From: Aquimarina longa SW024
GTDB lineage: Bacteria > Bacteroidota > Bacteroidia > Flavobacteriales > Flavobacteriaceae
Reading direction: 5' to 3'
Length of the DNA: 64,000 bases
Assembly (NCBI RefSeq): GCF_001401755.1
Contig: NZ_KQ474100.1
Coordinates: forward strand, 250,884-314,883
Program-made: the position numbers and the translations under genes
The notes under the pieces: model-generated
What the model was told of the DNA's origin: nothing
What the model saw: the letters and a program-made list of their open reading frames with translations, nothing else
Databases searched by the model: none
Part shown: positions 29,631-37,640 of the stretch, piece after piece
Position numbering within the stretch: the first letter of the stretch is position 1
Layout: every line of letters starts with the position of its first letter

Positions 29631-31847
29631 TTATCTAGCACTAACTACTAGCTTTTTAGTTACGCCATCTATTTCTAATAAATACATTCCAGAAGGTAAG
29701 TTTATTCCGACCCTGGTCATTGTTCTATTAAATAGCCTTACATTTTCTTTAGAAAATACGACGTTTCCTTGTAAGTTACGTATGTTTATGGTACTTATTT
29801 TACTTTCAGATGGGATAACATATACTTCACTAATAATTGGATTAGGGAAGAATTGAAAATCTTTACCTGTAATTACTGGAGGTGTGTCAGGACCATCTCC
29901 ACCACCTGTATCAGTATTTCCTTCTTTACCGAACACTTCTAATTCAGATAATTGGAAAATAGTTCCAGAAGTATTGTTAAAGTTAAATCTAATCTTAGAG
30001 AATGCTTTAGTATTGGTAAAAGAGAATATTTTCTTTTCATTTCTATTCGCAAAACTATTGTTAGATTTTGTATCAATAGTTGTCCAAGTAGTACCATCAT
30101 TAGATCCTTGTAAAGTCCAATTTTTAGGATCTCTTTCTGGAGCATCTCCACCAGAAGTTAAGCTATATTTATTGATTACATATGCTTTGTCAAAAGTATA
30201 GGTAACTGTTGTACTTGCTTTAAAGGTTAAATATTTAGAAAAGCTATCATTATCAATTAGTTTACTAATGTCTTCTCCATTAGGGCTATCATTATTAGAT
30301 TCTACAATACTTCCATTCGGCTGAGTTAAGTCTTCAGAAGTGTCAGGAGGAGTAATTGTTCCTTCACCGCCATATATCTTAAACTCATTGATAGAATATC
30401 CAAAAGATGTTGCGGTTCTTTTTATACCTTTAATTCTAATGTACCGACTCTTAGTATTAAGAGGTATGTAATTAAAGTTATCAAAATTATTAGTGATATT
30501 TTTGATTGTCGACCAATTGTTACCGTCATTAGAGGTCTGTACTTGATAGTCCTTAGCTCCAATCATAATACTACAGCAAGTAAACCATGAAATCTCGATA
30601 GCACATACATTGCTTTCTTTTTCTAAATCTACAGCAATCCATTGATCGTTAGAAAACCCACTAGACCATCTGGTATTCGTATCATTATCTGTAGCTTTAC
30701 TTGCCGAGAACTCAGCATTTTCTGAAGAAGAAGTGGTTACTGTTTTTCCAATAGCAATATTATTTTTGTCCTCACAAGGTTTTACTGTAATGCTAATATC
30801 TTTTAAATTTTTTCCTTTAAAGTTTTTAGCCTCAAGGGTTACTTTATATGTTCCAGGGGTATCAAAAGTAATATTAAAGTTTTTAGAGTTTGTAAAACTA
30901 ACACAACTTTTACCTTTATAAATCCATGCATATTCTATAGCATTGGTAGATGTGTTTGTAAAGGAGACTTGCTCACCAACAGTTACAGTAGTACTACTAG
31001 TTGTAAAGTTAGGTGTTGGTAATGAGATATTTCTTCTTTGATTTTCAATGCTATTTACATACTCATTCCAGAGTTGATCAATGGTTTTTCCTGGAACAAT
31101 TTGTTCTGTTGCAGCCTTAAATGTCCAAGGGTCTATAGTTTTTGCTGATTTATTAAATTTATATGCAAAATCAGTATAGTTATCATTCAACCAATTGATA
31201 AAAAAAGCAGAACCGTTATATCCCTTTAACCATTTATGAGTTTGGTCAATATCAATATCAGCTAAGGTAGAATATCCTTCTTTAAAACGTACAAAATCTG
31301 CAATTCCTTCTATAAATCCAAAGAAATTTTGCCCAGTTTCGTATGTTCCTGCATTTTTAGGTTCGTGGCTATATGCATGTGTAACCTCATGAGTAAGTGT
31401 ACCTCCAATTTCTGCTTTTAATTCTTCTATACTCTGGTTAAGTACCATATTTAAGTAATGTGTACTGTTTTCAATTCTAATTTTAGGAGGTGTTCCACTT
31501 TTGGCAGCAATACCACCACAGTAATTAGGACTAAAAACAAGTTCTAATTCAGTAAAATTCGGAACTTCTTGAGGGGTTTTATATAATCGCTTAACAACAG
31601 ATAGTATTCTAGCATTATAAAAACGTGTTCTTTCGGATTGTGTTCTTCCAATAGCATTTAGTATTGCATCAGCATTAGTATTGGTTCCTGTTCCTAGATC
31701 AATAACTGTTACTTTTGGGTAGTTAAAATCATCCCAACTTGTTTGAGCTATACTTTTAGTATGGATAAAAAAAGTAAATACTGTTACGCATAAGCTAATA
31801 AATAATTTACGCCTTTTTTTGTGTTTCATTTTGAGTTTGTGTTTCAT
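29631..31847 (-). CDS. secreted basic-secretory-protein metallopeptidase with PKD, two F5/8-type domains and T9SS tail
   Basis: 738 residues. A signal peptide (about 1-36, ends KSIAQ) is followed by a peptidase domain (about 40-270, with HEVTHAYSH at 153-161 for zinc and GFIEGIADFVR after it). Next come a PKD domain (about 278-355), an F5/8 type C domain (about 365-492), a second discoidin-like domain (about 500-645), and a T9SS type A sorting domain (about 665-738, QFFPNPIISEVYVI...GMYLLEIDG). It would be secreted and attached at the surface, with the discoidin and PKD parts binding carbohydrate or matrix. Met1 and Met7 are both possible starts; from Met7 the signal peptide is closer to usual length. 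Confidence 0.87.
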   Translation of the reverse strand: MKHKLKMKHKKRRKLFISLCVTVFTFFIHTKSIAQTSWDDFNYPKVTVIDLGTGTNTNADAILNAIGRTQSERTRFYNARILSVVKRLYKTPQEVPNFTELELVFSPNYCGGIAAKSGTPPKIRIENSTHYLNMVLNQSIEELKAEIGGTLTHEVTHAYSHEPKNAGTYETGQNFFGFIEGIADFVRFKEGYSTLADIDIDQTHKWLKGYNGSAFFINWLNDNYTDFAYKFNKSAKTIDPWTFKAATEQIVPGKTIDQLWNEYVNSIENQRRNISLPTPNFTTSSTTVTVGEQVSFTNTSTNAIEYAWIYKGKSCVSFTNSKNFNITFDTPGTYKVTLEAKNFKGKNLKDISITVKPCEDKNNIAIGKTVTTSSSENAEFSASKATDNDTNTRWSSGFSNDQWIAVDLEKESNVCAIEISWFTCCSIMIGAKDYQVQTSNDGNNWSTIKNITNNFDNFNYIPLNTKSRYIRIKGIKRTATSFGYSINEFKIYGGEGTITPPDTSEDLTQPNGSIVESNNDSPNGEDISKLIDNDSFSKYLTFKASTTVTYTFDKAYVINKYSLTSGGDAPERDPKNWTLQGSNDGTTWTTIDTKSNNSFANRNEKKIFSFTNTKAFSKIRFNFNNTSGTIFQLSELEVFGKEGNTDTGGGDGPDTPPVITGKDFQFFPNPIISEVYVIPSESKISTINIRNLQGNVVFSKENVRLFNRTMTRVGINLPSGMYLLEIDGVTKKLVVSAR

Positions 31848-32244
31848 TAAAAAAAATTTAGTTAATGGTGAATATATAATTAAGTAGTTAAATTCTGTTA
31901 AAATAATATAGAAAACACACTAAAATTCATGTTTTTTATTGATTATCTCTTTTTTTAGAAATTGTTTTGATGCTATTTTTAATAAAAGAAGAGTATCAAA
32001 CGCTGTATTGTATTTAGTATTACAAACGCTTCTGTAAAAAAGAATAAAATATTTGGACACCATTATATTAATGCTCAATTAGAATTATAAAATCTAAAAG
32101 GCAAAAATGAAAAATTACATCTCATAAGTTTTTTAAATCTATTTTTTAAATATGGATTTGATAACAATGATTTAGGAATGTTGATACTTGCAGTTTTTTT
32201 TAAAGAAACTTTAGTATTTTGAGTTTATGTAGCTATTTCTAATT
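31848..32244. other. intergenic region, 397 bp
   Basis: AT-rich, no credible gene or hairpin recognised. It carries the presumed promoter of the minus-strand metallopeptidase and leads directly into the 21-bp repeat array. Confidence 0.35.
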
Positions 32245-32577
32245 TTAAAGAATAGTGATCATATACTCCGAAAGAGTATTTATGCATTCCGAAATATCAT
32301 TCATGTGTTCCGAAAGAATATTCATGCACTCCGAAAGAGCATTTATGCATTCCGAAATATCATTCATGCATTCCGAAAGAGTATTTATGCATTCCGAAAG
32401 AGTATTCATGCACTCCGAAATATCATTCATGTATTCCGAAAGAGTATTCATGCACTCCGAAAGAGCATTTATGCATTCCGAAAGAATATTCATGCACTCC
32501 GAAAGAGTATTCATATATTCCGAAAGAGTATTCATGAATTCCGAAAGAGTATTCATGAATTCCGAAAGAGTATTCAT
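32245..32577 (-). other. possible heptad-repeat ORF made by the 21-bp array
   Basis: 110 codons, ATG to TAA, almost wholly (M/I)N(T/I/A/D)(L/I)SE(C/Y/F/H) repeated 15 times. Met and Leu at positions 1 and 4 would give an ideal coiled-coil a/d pattern. I see no clear ribosome-binding site or promoter. Variation falls at first and second codon positions as well as third, which does not look like protein-level selection. Expression is doubtful. Confidence 0.25.
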
Positions 32578-32582
32578 TTATT
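32262..32582. repeat. array of fifteen 21-bp direct repeats
   Basis: The hexamer CCGAAA recurs fifteen times at exactly 21-bp spacing, from 32268 to 32562. The unit is close to CCGAAAGAGTATTCATGCACT. Differences are substitutions only, never indels. Many units contain a small inverted repeat (ACTC-CGAAA-GAGT, or ATTC/GAAT in variants). Because 21 is a multiple of 3 and the unit has no stop in several frames, long open frames appear on both strands, including a minus-strand heptad (MNTLSEC)n of 110 codons at 32245-32577. Three overlapping open frames argue against trusting any one of them as a gene. Confidence 0.95.
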
Positions 32583-32789
32583 CTTAAACAATACTATTGG
32601 GAGTGTTTAATAAAGTATATTAAATAAAAAATAGATAATAATATGAAGTACTCCAAATTCTATTTAACATTTTAAGAATACTTAATAATTATTATAGGTT
32701 TATATAACTTCTTACTCTTTATTGTATACTTATAATCGGTACAAGCGAAGAAGATTGCGCTAGTAGGAAAGTTTTAAGGTTGTTTTAAA

Positions 32790-33479
32790 TTATATTTCAT
32801 TATCTATAATGACAATATATATTACCATTATTATATAATGTAATGAATCTGTCATACGATTTAATTTGTTATAAGAAATCCTCTCCTTGTAGCTAAAATG
32901 GTGCACAAAATTATGCCTTAAATTAAATAATTCACTGATGTCATTCCTCCATTCAGGATAGTCTTTGTTAAGTTTGTAAGAGTTAATTTTTTTATCTTCA
33001 TATATTGATCTGAGATTACCAGAATCATACTCTCCTATGAATTTCAAAAATTTCTTAGAAACAATTAAACTTATGATACGATCTATTTCATCTAAGTTTT
33101 GAAAAGAATAATAATTTGCAATTATATCATGAGGTTTGAGCTTTTTCTCTGTAAATAATTTTGATGCTTCCCAAAGAGATATCTTATCTTTAAGTAATTC
33201 TCTAATATTATGATTATATTCTGTTAAATCATATTTAACAAGTTGCTTAAAAAACTGTTCAATTGATGATACTAAGTTAATAATGTAGTTTTTTCTAGCA
33301 TGATATTTTAAAGTGATTTCTTCCGCTTCAGTTTCTACTAATAGTAGTAGATCAAATGCTACAGAAGTATTGTTAAAAAAGTTAGACAGTGTGTCTTTTT
33401 CTCCTCTTTTATAATTAATATTTAGTTTGTTATTTCGTTCAACAATCTTATTGTAAAACCTGTAATTATCTCTTGTCAT
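32790..33479 (-). CDS. HEPN-like hypothetical protein at the edge of the Rhs island
   Basis: 229 residues, almost all helical, with no signal peptide or membrane segment. Near the C-terminus LFNLRHNFVHHFS (about 185-196) contains an R-x4-H pattern (Arg188, His193), the catalytic signature of HEPN RNases. An earlier helix (ARKNYIINLVSSIEQFFKQL) fits the first HEPN helices. HEPN proteins are often toxins, Abi or RNA-processing nucleases. No obvious antitoxin partner is adjacent: the neighbour at 33648 more likely serves the WHH toxin. Function is inference. Confidence 0.55.
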   Translation of the reverse strand: MTRDNYRFYNKIVERNNKLNINYKRGEKDTLSNFFNNTSVAFDLLLLVETEAEEITLKYHARKNYIINLVSSIEQFFKQLVKYDLTEYNHNIRELLKDKISLWEASKLFTEKKLKPHDIIANYYSFQNLDEIDRIISLIVSKKFLKFIGEYDSGNLRSIYEDKKINSYKLNKDYPEWRNDISELFNLRHNFVHHFSYKERISYNKLNRMTDSLHYIIMVIYIVIIDNEI

Positions 33480-33569
33480 TATTTATAAATTATTAGTACA
33501 ATATATGATGTTGGATTATATATGGGATCATTTATTCATTATACAATATCGAGAAATAATACATTAAAA

Positions 33570-33596
33570 AGCCACTTCCTAAAAAAGAAAGTGACT
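33570..33596 (-). terminator. probable terminator of the cassette-1 immunity gene
   Basis: AGCCACTT (33570-33577) pairs with AAGTGACT (33589-33596) with one mismatch. On the minus strand it is followed by a T run (A run 33566-33570). Confidence 0.55.
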
Positions 33597-33647
33597 CTCT
33601 ATTATACTTGATTAAACTATCGATTATAAATTCGCGATACTATTTTT

Positions 33648-34058
33648 TTAACAAAATGCTACATCCGCATCTCCTGATTCTATGATTTCATAATTATCAC
33701 TAGTAATTTTTAAACCACAACCATGTTCAATATCAAAGCTAACTCTAAATTGTAGCCCATATAGTTCTTTTTCATCTTGTTCATAAAGAATAAAAACATT
33801 CATTAGTTGTATATCATTTTTTTGAACCTCTGTATTATATTCATTTTTAGCCCTATCTATAACTGCAAGAATAGCTATTTCATACCATTTTGAAGAATCG
33901 GTTAGAAATCTAGCTATTTTAGATTTATAATTTCCGGTTAATTCTTCTTCTGATGCATCCAAACTATCGGATAGCGTAATACAAACTTGATTATTAGATT
34001 CACTAATTGAAGTATAAAACTCTAAATTTTCATCAAAAAGTATATCACTACTGTTCAT
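33648..34058 (-). CDS. probable immunity protein of the WHH nuclease cassette
   Basis: 136 residues, acidic and soluble. The C-terminus EHGCGLKITSDNYEIIESGD resembles the end of DUF6985-type proteins, a group common beside polymorphic toxins. The assignment is from memory of the pattern and is moderate. It lies 15 bp downstream of the WHH nuclease cassette in the same orientation, the usual toxin-then-immunity order. Its acidity would suit blocking a basic nuclease site. Confidence 0.6.
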   Translation of the reverse strand: MNSSDILFDENLEFYTSISESNNQVCITLSDSLDASEEELTGNYKSKIARFLTDSSKWYEIAILAVIDRAKNEYNTEVQKNDIQLMNVFILYEQDEKELYGLQFRVSFDIEHGCGLKITSDNYEIIESGDADVAFC

Positions 34059-34073
34059 AATAAATAATATTAA

Positions 34074-34892
34074 TTAAGGGCATTTTGCATTTAATTTTTT
34101 AGCTTCTGCCTTTGCTTCTGGACTTTCATATACTGTTCCAGTATGATCTTCAAAACCTTTATGTGGTTTACTTGCGTTATGATCTGCCGAGCTTACTAAC
34201 TGCATTTTAGCAGTATTAGTTTCAGGGTCATAATCTACATGATGCCAAACAACATCACCATGAATTTCTTTATGTGCATTACCTGTTGGTTTGCCTCGTT
34301 TTCCATTAAGACCTACATTTGAATTTGCAGCTTTGAAATCTTGACTTCTAGATCCTTGCATTTGAATTGTTGTTTCAGCTATAACATTATTTTTAGGGAA
34401 TACCACTTCCTCTAAAAGCCCATATGGGTCAACAAAAGTATTACTATTACGTACATATGAATACAGGTTAGGCATCTTTCCAGCTAACCCAATCGGATCC
34501 TGCGAGATGTAAGTTTCACTATCGGGATTGTAGTACCTAAATCTATTATAATACAGCCCTGTTTCAGGGTCTTCATATTGTTCTTGATATCTAAACGGGC
34601 AATCATTCAAAGAACCTTTTACAAGTTTACATACTTTTCCGTAAATATCATACTCTACTTGCCAAGTTTTTTGCCCTTTGCTATTGTACATCTCTACGGG
34701 TGTACCTAGATAATCAGTGATGATGGAATAGGTTTCGTCATTAATGATCTTAGCAGTAGGTTTAAATGTACCTTCATCAAATATCCAAGTGATCAGATTC
34801 TCAATAGGTTCGGGTTTACTTTCTGCGAGCATTCCAAATTCGTCTACTACGAGTTGGGGTCTATCTTTTAGATCATATTTCCACTCATGCAA
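34074..34892 (-). CDS. orphan Rhs C-terminal cassette carrying a WHH-type HNH/Endo VII nuclease tip
   Basis: 272 codons from a TTG. The same frame stays open upstream to 34964, where it meets an in-frame TAG. Residues 1-160 are the end of an Rhs core (YYNRFRYYNPDSETYISQDP, VDPYGL); the stretch to 34962 is nearly identical to the full-length rhs gene. Residues about 165-272 are the toxin: VVWHHVDYDPETNTAKMQLV with WHH at 216-218 and further His at 238 and 244, matching the WHH family of HNH/Endo VII nucleases. There is no PAAR domain, no Rhs shell and no clear start. It is best read as a silent toxin tip stored beside its immunity gene. Confidence 0.8.
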   Translation of the reverse strand: MHEWKYDLKDRPQLVVDEFGMLAESKPEPIENLITWIFDEGTFKPTAKIINDETYSIITDYLGTPVEMYNSKGQKTWQVEYDIYGKVCKLVKGSLNDCPFRYQEQYEDPETGLYYNRFRYYNPDSETYISQDPIGLAGKMPNLYSYVRNSNTFVDPYGLLEEVVFPKNNVIAETTIQMQGSRSQDFKAANSNVGLNGKRGKPTGNAHKEIHGDVVWHHVDYDPETNTAKMQLVSSADHNASKPHKGFEDHTGTVYESPEAKAEAKKLNAKCP

Positions 34893-34962
34893 TGGTACAT
34901 TACCATCCCATACCCATCTGGTAATTTGTTTTTTGGCACTGGGTTTAAAAGGGGAGGGGAGT
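34583..34962. repeat. 380-bp direct repeat (copy 1), orphan cassette side
   Basis: Identical to 38183-38562 except at 34631 and 34686. The offset is exactly 3600 bp. It ends abruptly at 34962, where an in-frame TAG follows in this copy while the other copy continues as Rhs core. Confidence 0.95.
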
Positions 34963-34996
34963 GGCTAAATCTTATTACCGATTATCGGTATAAATT

Positions 34997-35692
34997 TTAT
35001 CTAAAATAAGTATCCAGTATTTTCTCTTTATTTTCTTTTCCACCACCACCAGACATTATCTCAATAGCAATCTTATAATCTTTGGGTATTTCTCGATTAA
35101 ACTTTAAATCCTTGCTTGGATCGACATTTTTACCTGCCTTATAACATAGATATAAACGCTCGTTTGTTAAAGGAAATATTCCTAAACTAGTTAATTCGTG
35201 ATCGTCTATGATATTATCTGAGTTTAAAGGTATTTCTTCTAGTATAACAGAATCGATAACACCGCTGGGGTGTGGTCTAGTTCTCATCTCCGGTGTTGGA
35301 CTCCACCACAGATCTTTTTTTACTAAACTCCCTCCTGATTCTGAACCCAAAATATAAAATTCTTTTTCGTCTTCCGTACCTTCCCATACCTTTACTTTTC
35401 GATTTCCAGATTTTCCGTTTATCCAAGTATCAGAATCTTTTCTTTCTAAATCAGGAATAGCATTTTTTAAAACGGAAACATTACTGTGTTTTAGAAATGC
35501 AGCTACTATAGATTTAGTGAAAAGTGTTTCAAAAACACTAACATCCACATTACCCCAATCTTCATCTTCTCTAAATACATTATAAAATCTTAAAAAAGGA
35601 GATTTTAACATTTGCGCTAATACAAATGTTCCTTTTCTTGTTTCTATACTAATTACTTTACCTTCTTTCCAAGGTGTAGCTCTTTTTGCCAT
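34997..35692 (-). CDS. Imm26-like immunity protein
   Basis: 231 residues, soluble. The N-terminus (WKEGKVISIETRKGTFVLAQML...FLRFYNVF) follows the Imm26 pattern of a beta-rich domain beginning with a G-x-V-x-x-I strand and an aqueous A-Q strand. Call made from pattern memory. It starts 18 bp after the orphan Rhs cassette at 35711, so it is presumably the immunity partner of that toxin tip. Confidence 0.6.
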   Translation of the reverse strand: MAKRATPWKEGKVISIETRKGTFVLAQMLKSPFLRFYNVFREDEDWGNVDVSVFETLFTKSIVAAFLKHSNVSVLKNAIPDLERKDSDTWINGKSGNRKVKVWEGTEDEKEFYILGSESGGSLVKKDLWWSPTPEMRTRPHPSGVIDSVILEEIPLNSDNIIDDHELTSLGIFPLTNERLYLCYKAGKNVDPSKDLKFNREIPKDYKIAIEIMSGGGGKENKEKILDTYFR

Positions 35693-35710
35693 ATATTTTA
35701 CCTAATATTT

Positions 35711-36139
35711 TTAACCACAACTAGCTTTTACTTTCTTTTTATTATGAGCATCTGCTGCGTCTAAGTATTTTTGTCTATTTTGATTATTTGGTCCGACAGG
35801 GTTTTGTTTATTTGATGTACCGTCTAACCCGCCATCAGCTTCAAACCCTCTTTGTTCTAAACCTCTCGCAGTTCGTTTACCTTCAACTCCTTCGCCAATG
35901 TAATCAACTTCAGGGGCTACATCAAAATCACTAAAATCACCACCATATCTCCTATTAACAATATCATCACCAGTTAAACCGTCTTCTATTGGCGCACTCG
36001 CATATCCGTGATATGGTTTCCCATCTTTAATTCCTGAATATTTGACATGTGTTCTATTTGCTCCAGTCTGAACATTTAGTCCAAAAACATCAATAAATTT
36101 ATTGGAATCAGATACATAAGCATACATTGTAGGGTTCAT
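35711..36139 (-). CDS. orphan Rhs C-terminal cassette with GIY-YIG-like nuclease tip
   Basis: 142 codons from ATG. The frame stays open upstream to 36292 and stops at TAA 36293-36295; that stretch encodes more Rhs core (LYQGQYFDEETELAYNRYRY, YISQDPIGLFG). The tip (about 22-142) has VKY at 32-34 and YHG at 43-45, spaced like the GIY and YIG strands. An Arg/Glu pair follows in TARGLEQRGF (92-95), and Asn residues in NPVGPNNQNRQKYLDAA. This resembles GIY-YIG endonucleases of polymorphic toxins (inference). Rhs core residues differ from the main rhs gene, so it comes from another Rhs lineage. It is truncated, without delivery domains. Confidence 0.7.
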   Translation of the reverse strand: MNPTMYAYVSDSNKFIDVFGLNVQTGANRTHVKYSGIKDGKPYHGYASAPIEDGLTGDDIVNRRYGGDFSDFDVAPEVDYIGEGVEGKRTARGLEQRGFEADGGLDGTSNKQNPVGPNNQNRQKYLDAADAHNKKKVKASCG

Positions 36140-36342
36140 ACCAAATAACCCAATCGGATCTTGGGATATATAAACTCCTTCATCAGCAGCATAATACCTA
36201 TAGCGGTTATAAGCTAGCTCTGTTTCTTCATCAAAATACTGCCCTTGGTATAGAAAAGGTATGAACGTTTTATCTCTTGTAAAGCCACATACTTAATAGT
36301 ACTACTACTTTATACCAGAGATACCATATAATATTACAATAA

Positions 36343-36365
36343 AACCACTGTAATATCCAGTGGTT
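36343..36365 (-). terminator. probable terminator after the 73-residue gene
   Basis: AACCACTG (36343-36350) pairs with CAGTGGTT (36358-36365), 7-nt loop, with a short T run on the minus strand. It separates the main rhs unit from the orphan cassettes. Confidence 0.6.
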
Positions 36366-36392
36366 CTATTGATTTTATTTTTTTACATAAAG

Positions 36393-36614
36393 CTATACAC
36401 CTAGCAAATTACCTGCTTTGCGTAAAGCTTCTAACTGCACTGCGGTAGGTTGCCCGCCAAAATCTTGTTGTGCCTCGTTGTACAAGCTCCTGCCATGACT
36501 ATCGGAAGAGCCTTTGCTACCTGTATGTTTTTTGTGCGATTTCTCGGCACTTTTACTGCCTGCGACTTCTAGCAACGCCTTAGCCTTGTTGTAATCTTTG
36601 TCTTTGATTGGCAT
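36393..36614 (-). CDS. small Lys/Ser/His-rich hypothetical protein
   Basis: 73 residues. The middle (about 17-45) is rich in Lys, Ser, His and Gly (SHKKHTGSKGSSDSHGRS) and is likely disordered; the flanks look helical. I recognise no family. It ends the transcription unit begun by vgrG, rhs and the 302-residue immunity protein, just before a terminator. G+C is slightly higher than its neighbours. It could be a DNA- or protein-binding accessory, but nothing in the sequence proves a role. Confidence 0.55.
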   Translation of the reverse strand: MPIKDKDYNKAKALLEVAGSKSAEKSHKKHTGSKGSSDSHGRSLYNEAQQDFGGQPTAVQLEALRKAGNLLGV

Positions 36615-36725
36615 ATCTCTGGTTTTAAGGTTACTTTATTTTTTTTACTATGTTTTTTCCTCATAATTAACACTCGTTACAAACTAGCACTAGCACATAC
36701 TATAATCGAGCAGGAAGTCATACCT

Positions 36726-37634
36726 CTATTCTAATATTTCAATTTCTCCTTTATTTTGACTTTTTATATAATCTTCAATTTCTTGTAAAGTATATTTTTT
36801 CTTTGTCTTAACTGTTCGATCTATTAATTGAAATTTAATGTCTAAATTCTCATTATACCCAGTTGGTATTTTAGGATATTTTGCCATTGGTGTAGAGAAT
36901 AATTCGTGAGTAATGTTTGGTATATCTAAACCTAACTTATTCCTTATTTTAAAAATATTTATTAATTCCATAGGAATCAATCCACTAGCTAAAAACTCTT
37001 CATTCTCCCATTTTTCACCGCTTTGTAATCCAATTGCATTTAAATGATAATCACATAATTCGTCCCAATAACTTAACTCTATCTTTGAAAGATCGTCCCA
37101 ATTATCTATTATTTTTTGATAAATACCATAACCATCTCCATATTTTAAGATCAAATCTTTTACAGGATTCTCTCCTAACCATTTTTCTATTAAAAATTGT
37201 ACTAATTGTGAACTAGGATAAACTTTTTGTTTTTCAAAATCCTTGTTTGATAAATTATTCTTGTCTGACAAATAATGTAGCGATTTATTAAATAATTTTT
37301 TAATTAAATCTTCTCTTTCAACATATAAAGCGTATTCATAAGCATCTTTTAAATGATCGATCCATTCATCGTTACTATGACCATATACCCAAAACATTGC
37401 TGTTCTTTCAAAGTATTTCCAACAATCATCGTCTCCTTGAAATAGTAAGTTTTTTGCCTTTATATGTGTGCAATTTGGGATTCCATTTAGAACTTTATAA
37501 ATTATATCCGAGTAATTCTTAAGTGTATCTTTGTCAGTAAAATTACCATATTTTCTAATAAAATCATTATTACATGATTCTACTTCATTATTATATTCAT
37601 AATGCTTAATAGCTTTATTTATTAAATTCCTCAT
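36726..37634 (-). CDS. presumed immunity protein of the full-length Rhs effector
   Basis: 302 residues, helical, acidic, without signal peptide or membrane helix. It starts 6 bp after the rhs stop codon, the position of an immunity gene. I do not recognise a named family. A mid-protein DGYGIYQKIIDNWDD segment and YPKIPTGYNENLDIKF near 254-269 are distinctive. Its function is inferred only from position. Confidence 0.6.
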   Translation of the reverse strand: MRNLINKAIKHYEYNNEVESCNNDFIRKYGNFTDKDTLKNYSDIIYKVLNGIPNCTHIKAKNLLFQGDDDCWKYFERTAMFWVYGHSNDEWIDHLKDAYEYALYVEREDLIKKLFNKSLHYLSDKNNLSNKDFEKQKVYPSSQLVQFLIEKWLGENPVKDLILKYGDGYGIYQKIIDNWDDLSKIELSYWDELCDYHLNAIGLQSGEKWENEEFLASGLIPMELINIFKIRNKLGLDIPNITHELFSTPMAKYPKIPTGYNENLDIKFQLIDRTVKTKKKYTLQEIEDYIKSQNKGEIEILE

Positions 37635-37640
37635 TTACTT

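Noticed and set aside
32262..32582. CRISPR array
   Set aside because: The repeats are back to back with no unique spacers, and no cas gene is near.
32255..32610. Plus-strand proteins in the 21-bp array
   Set aside because: Two overlapping plus frames and one minus frame are open only because the stop-free unit is a multiple of 3; none has a clear ribosome-binding site.
34744..34968. Plus-strand ORFs opposite the Rhs repeats (34744-34968, 38344-38664)
   Set aside because: Both are antisense shadows of the same repeated Rhs segment.
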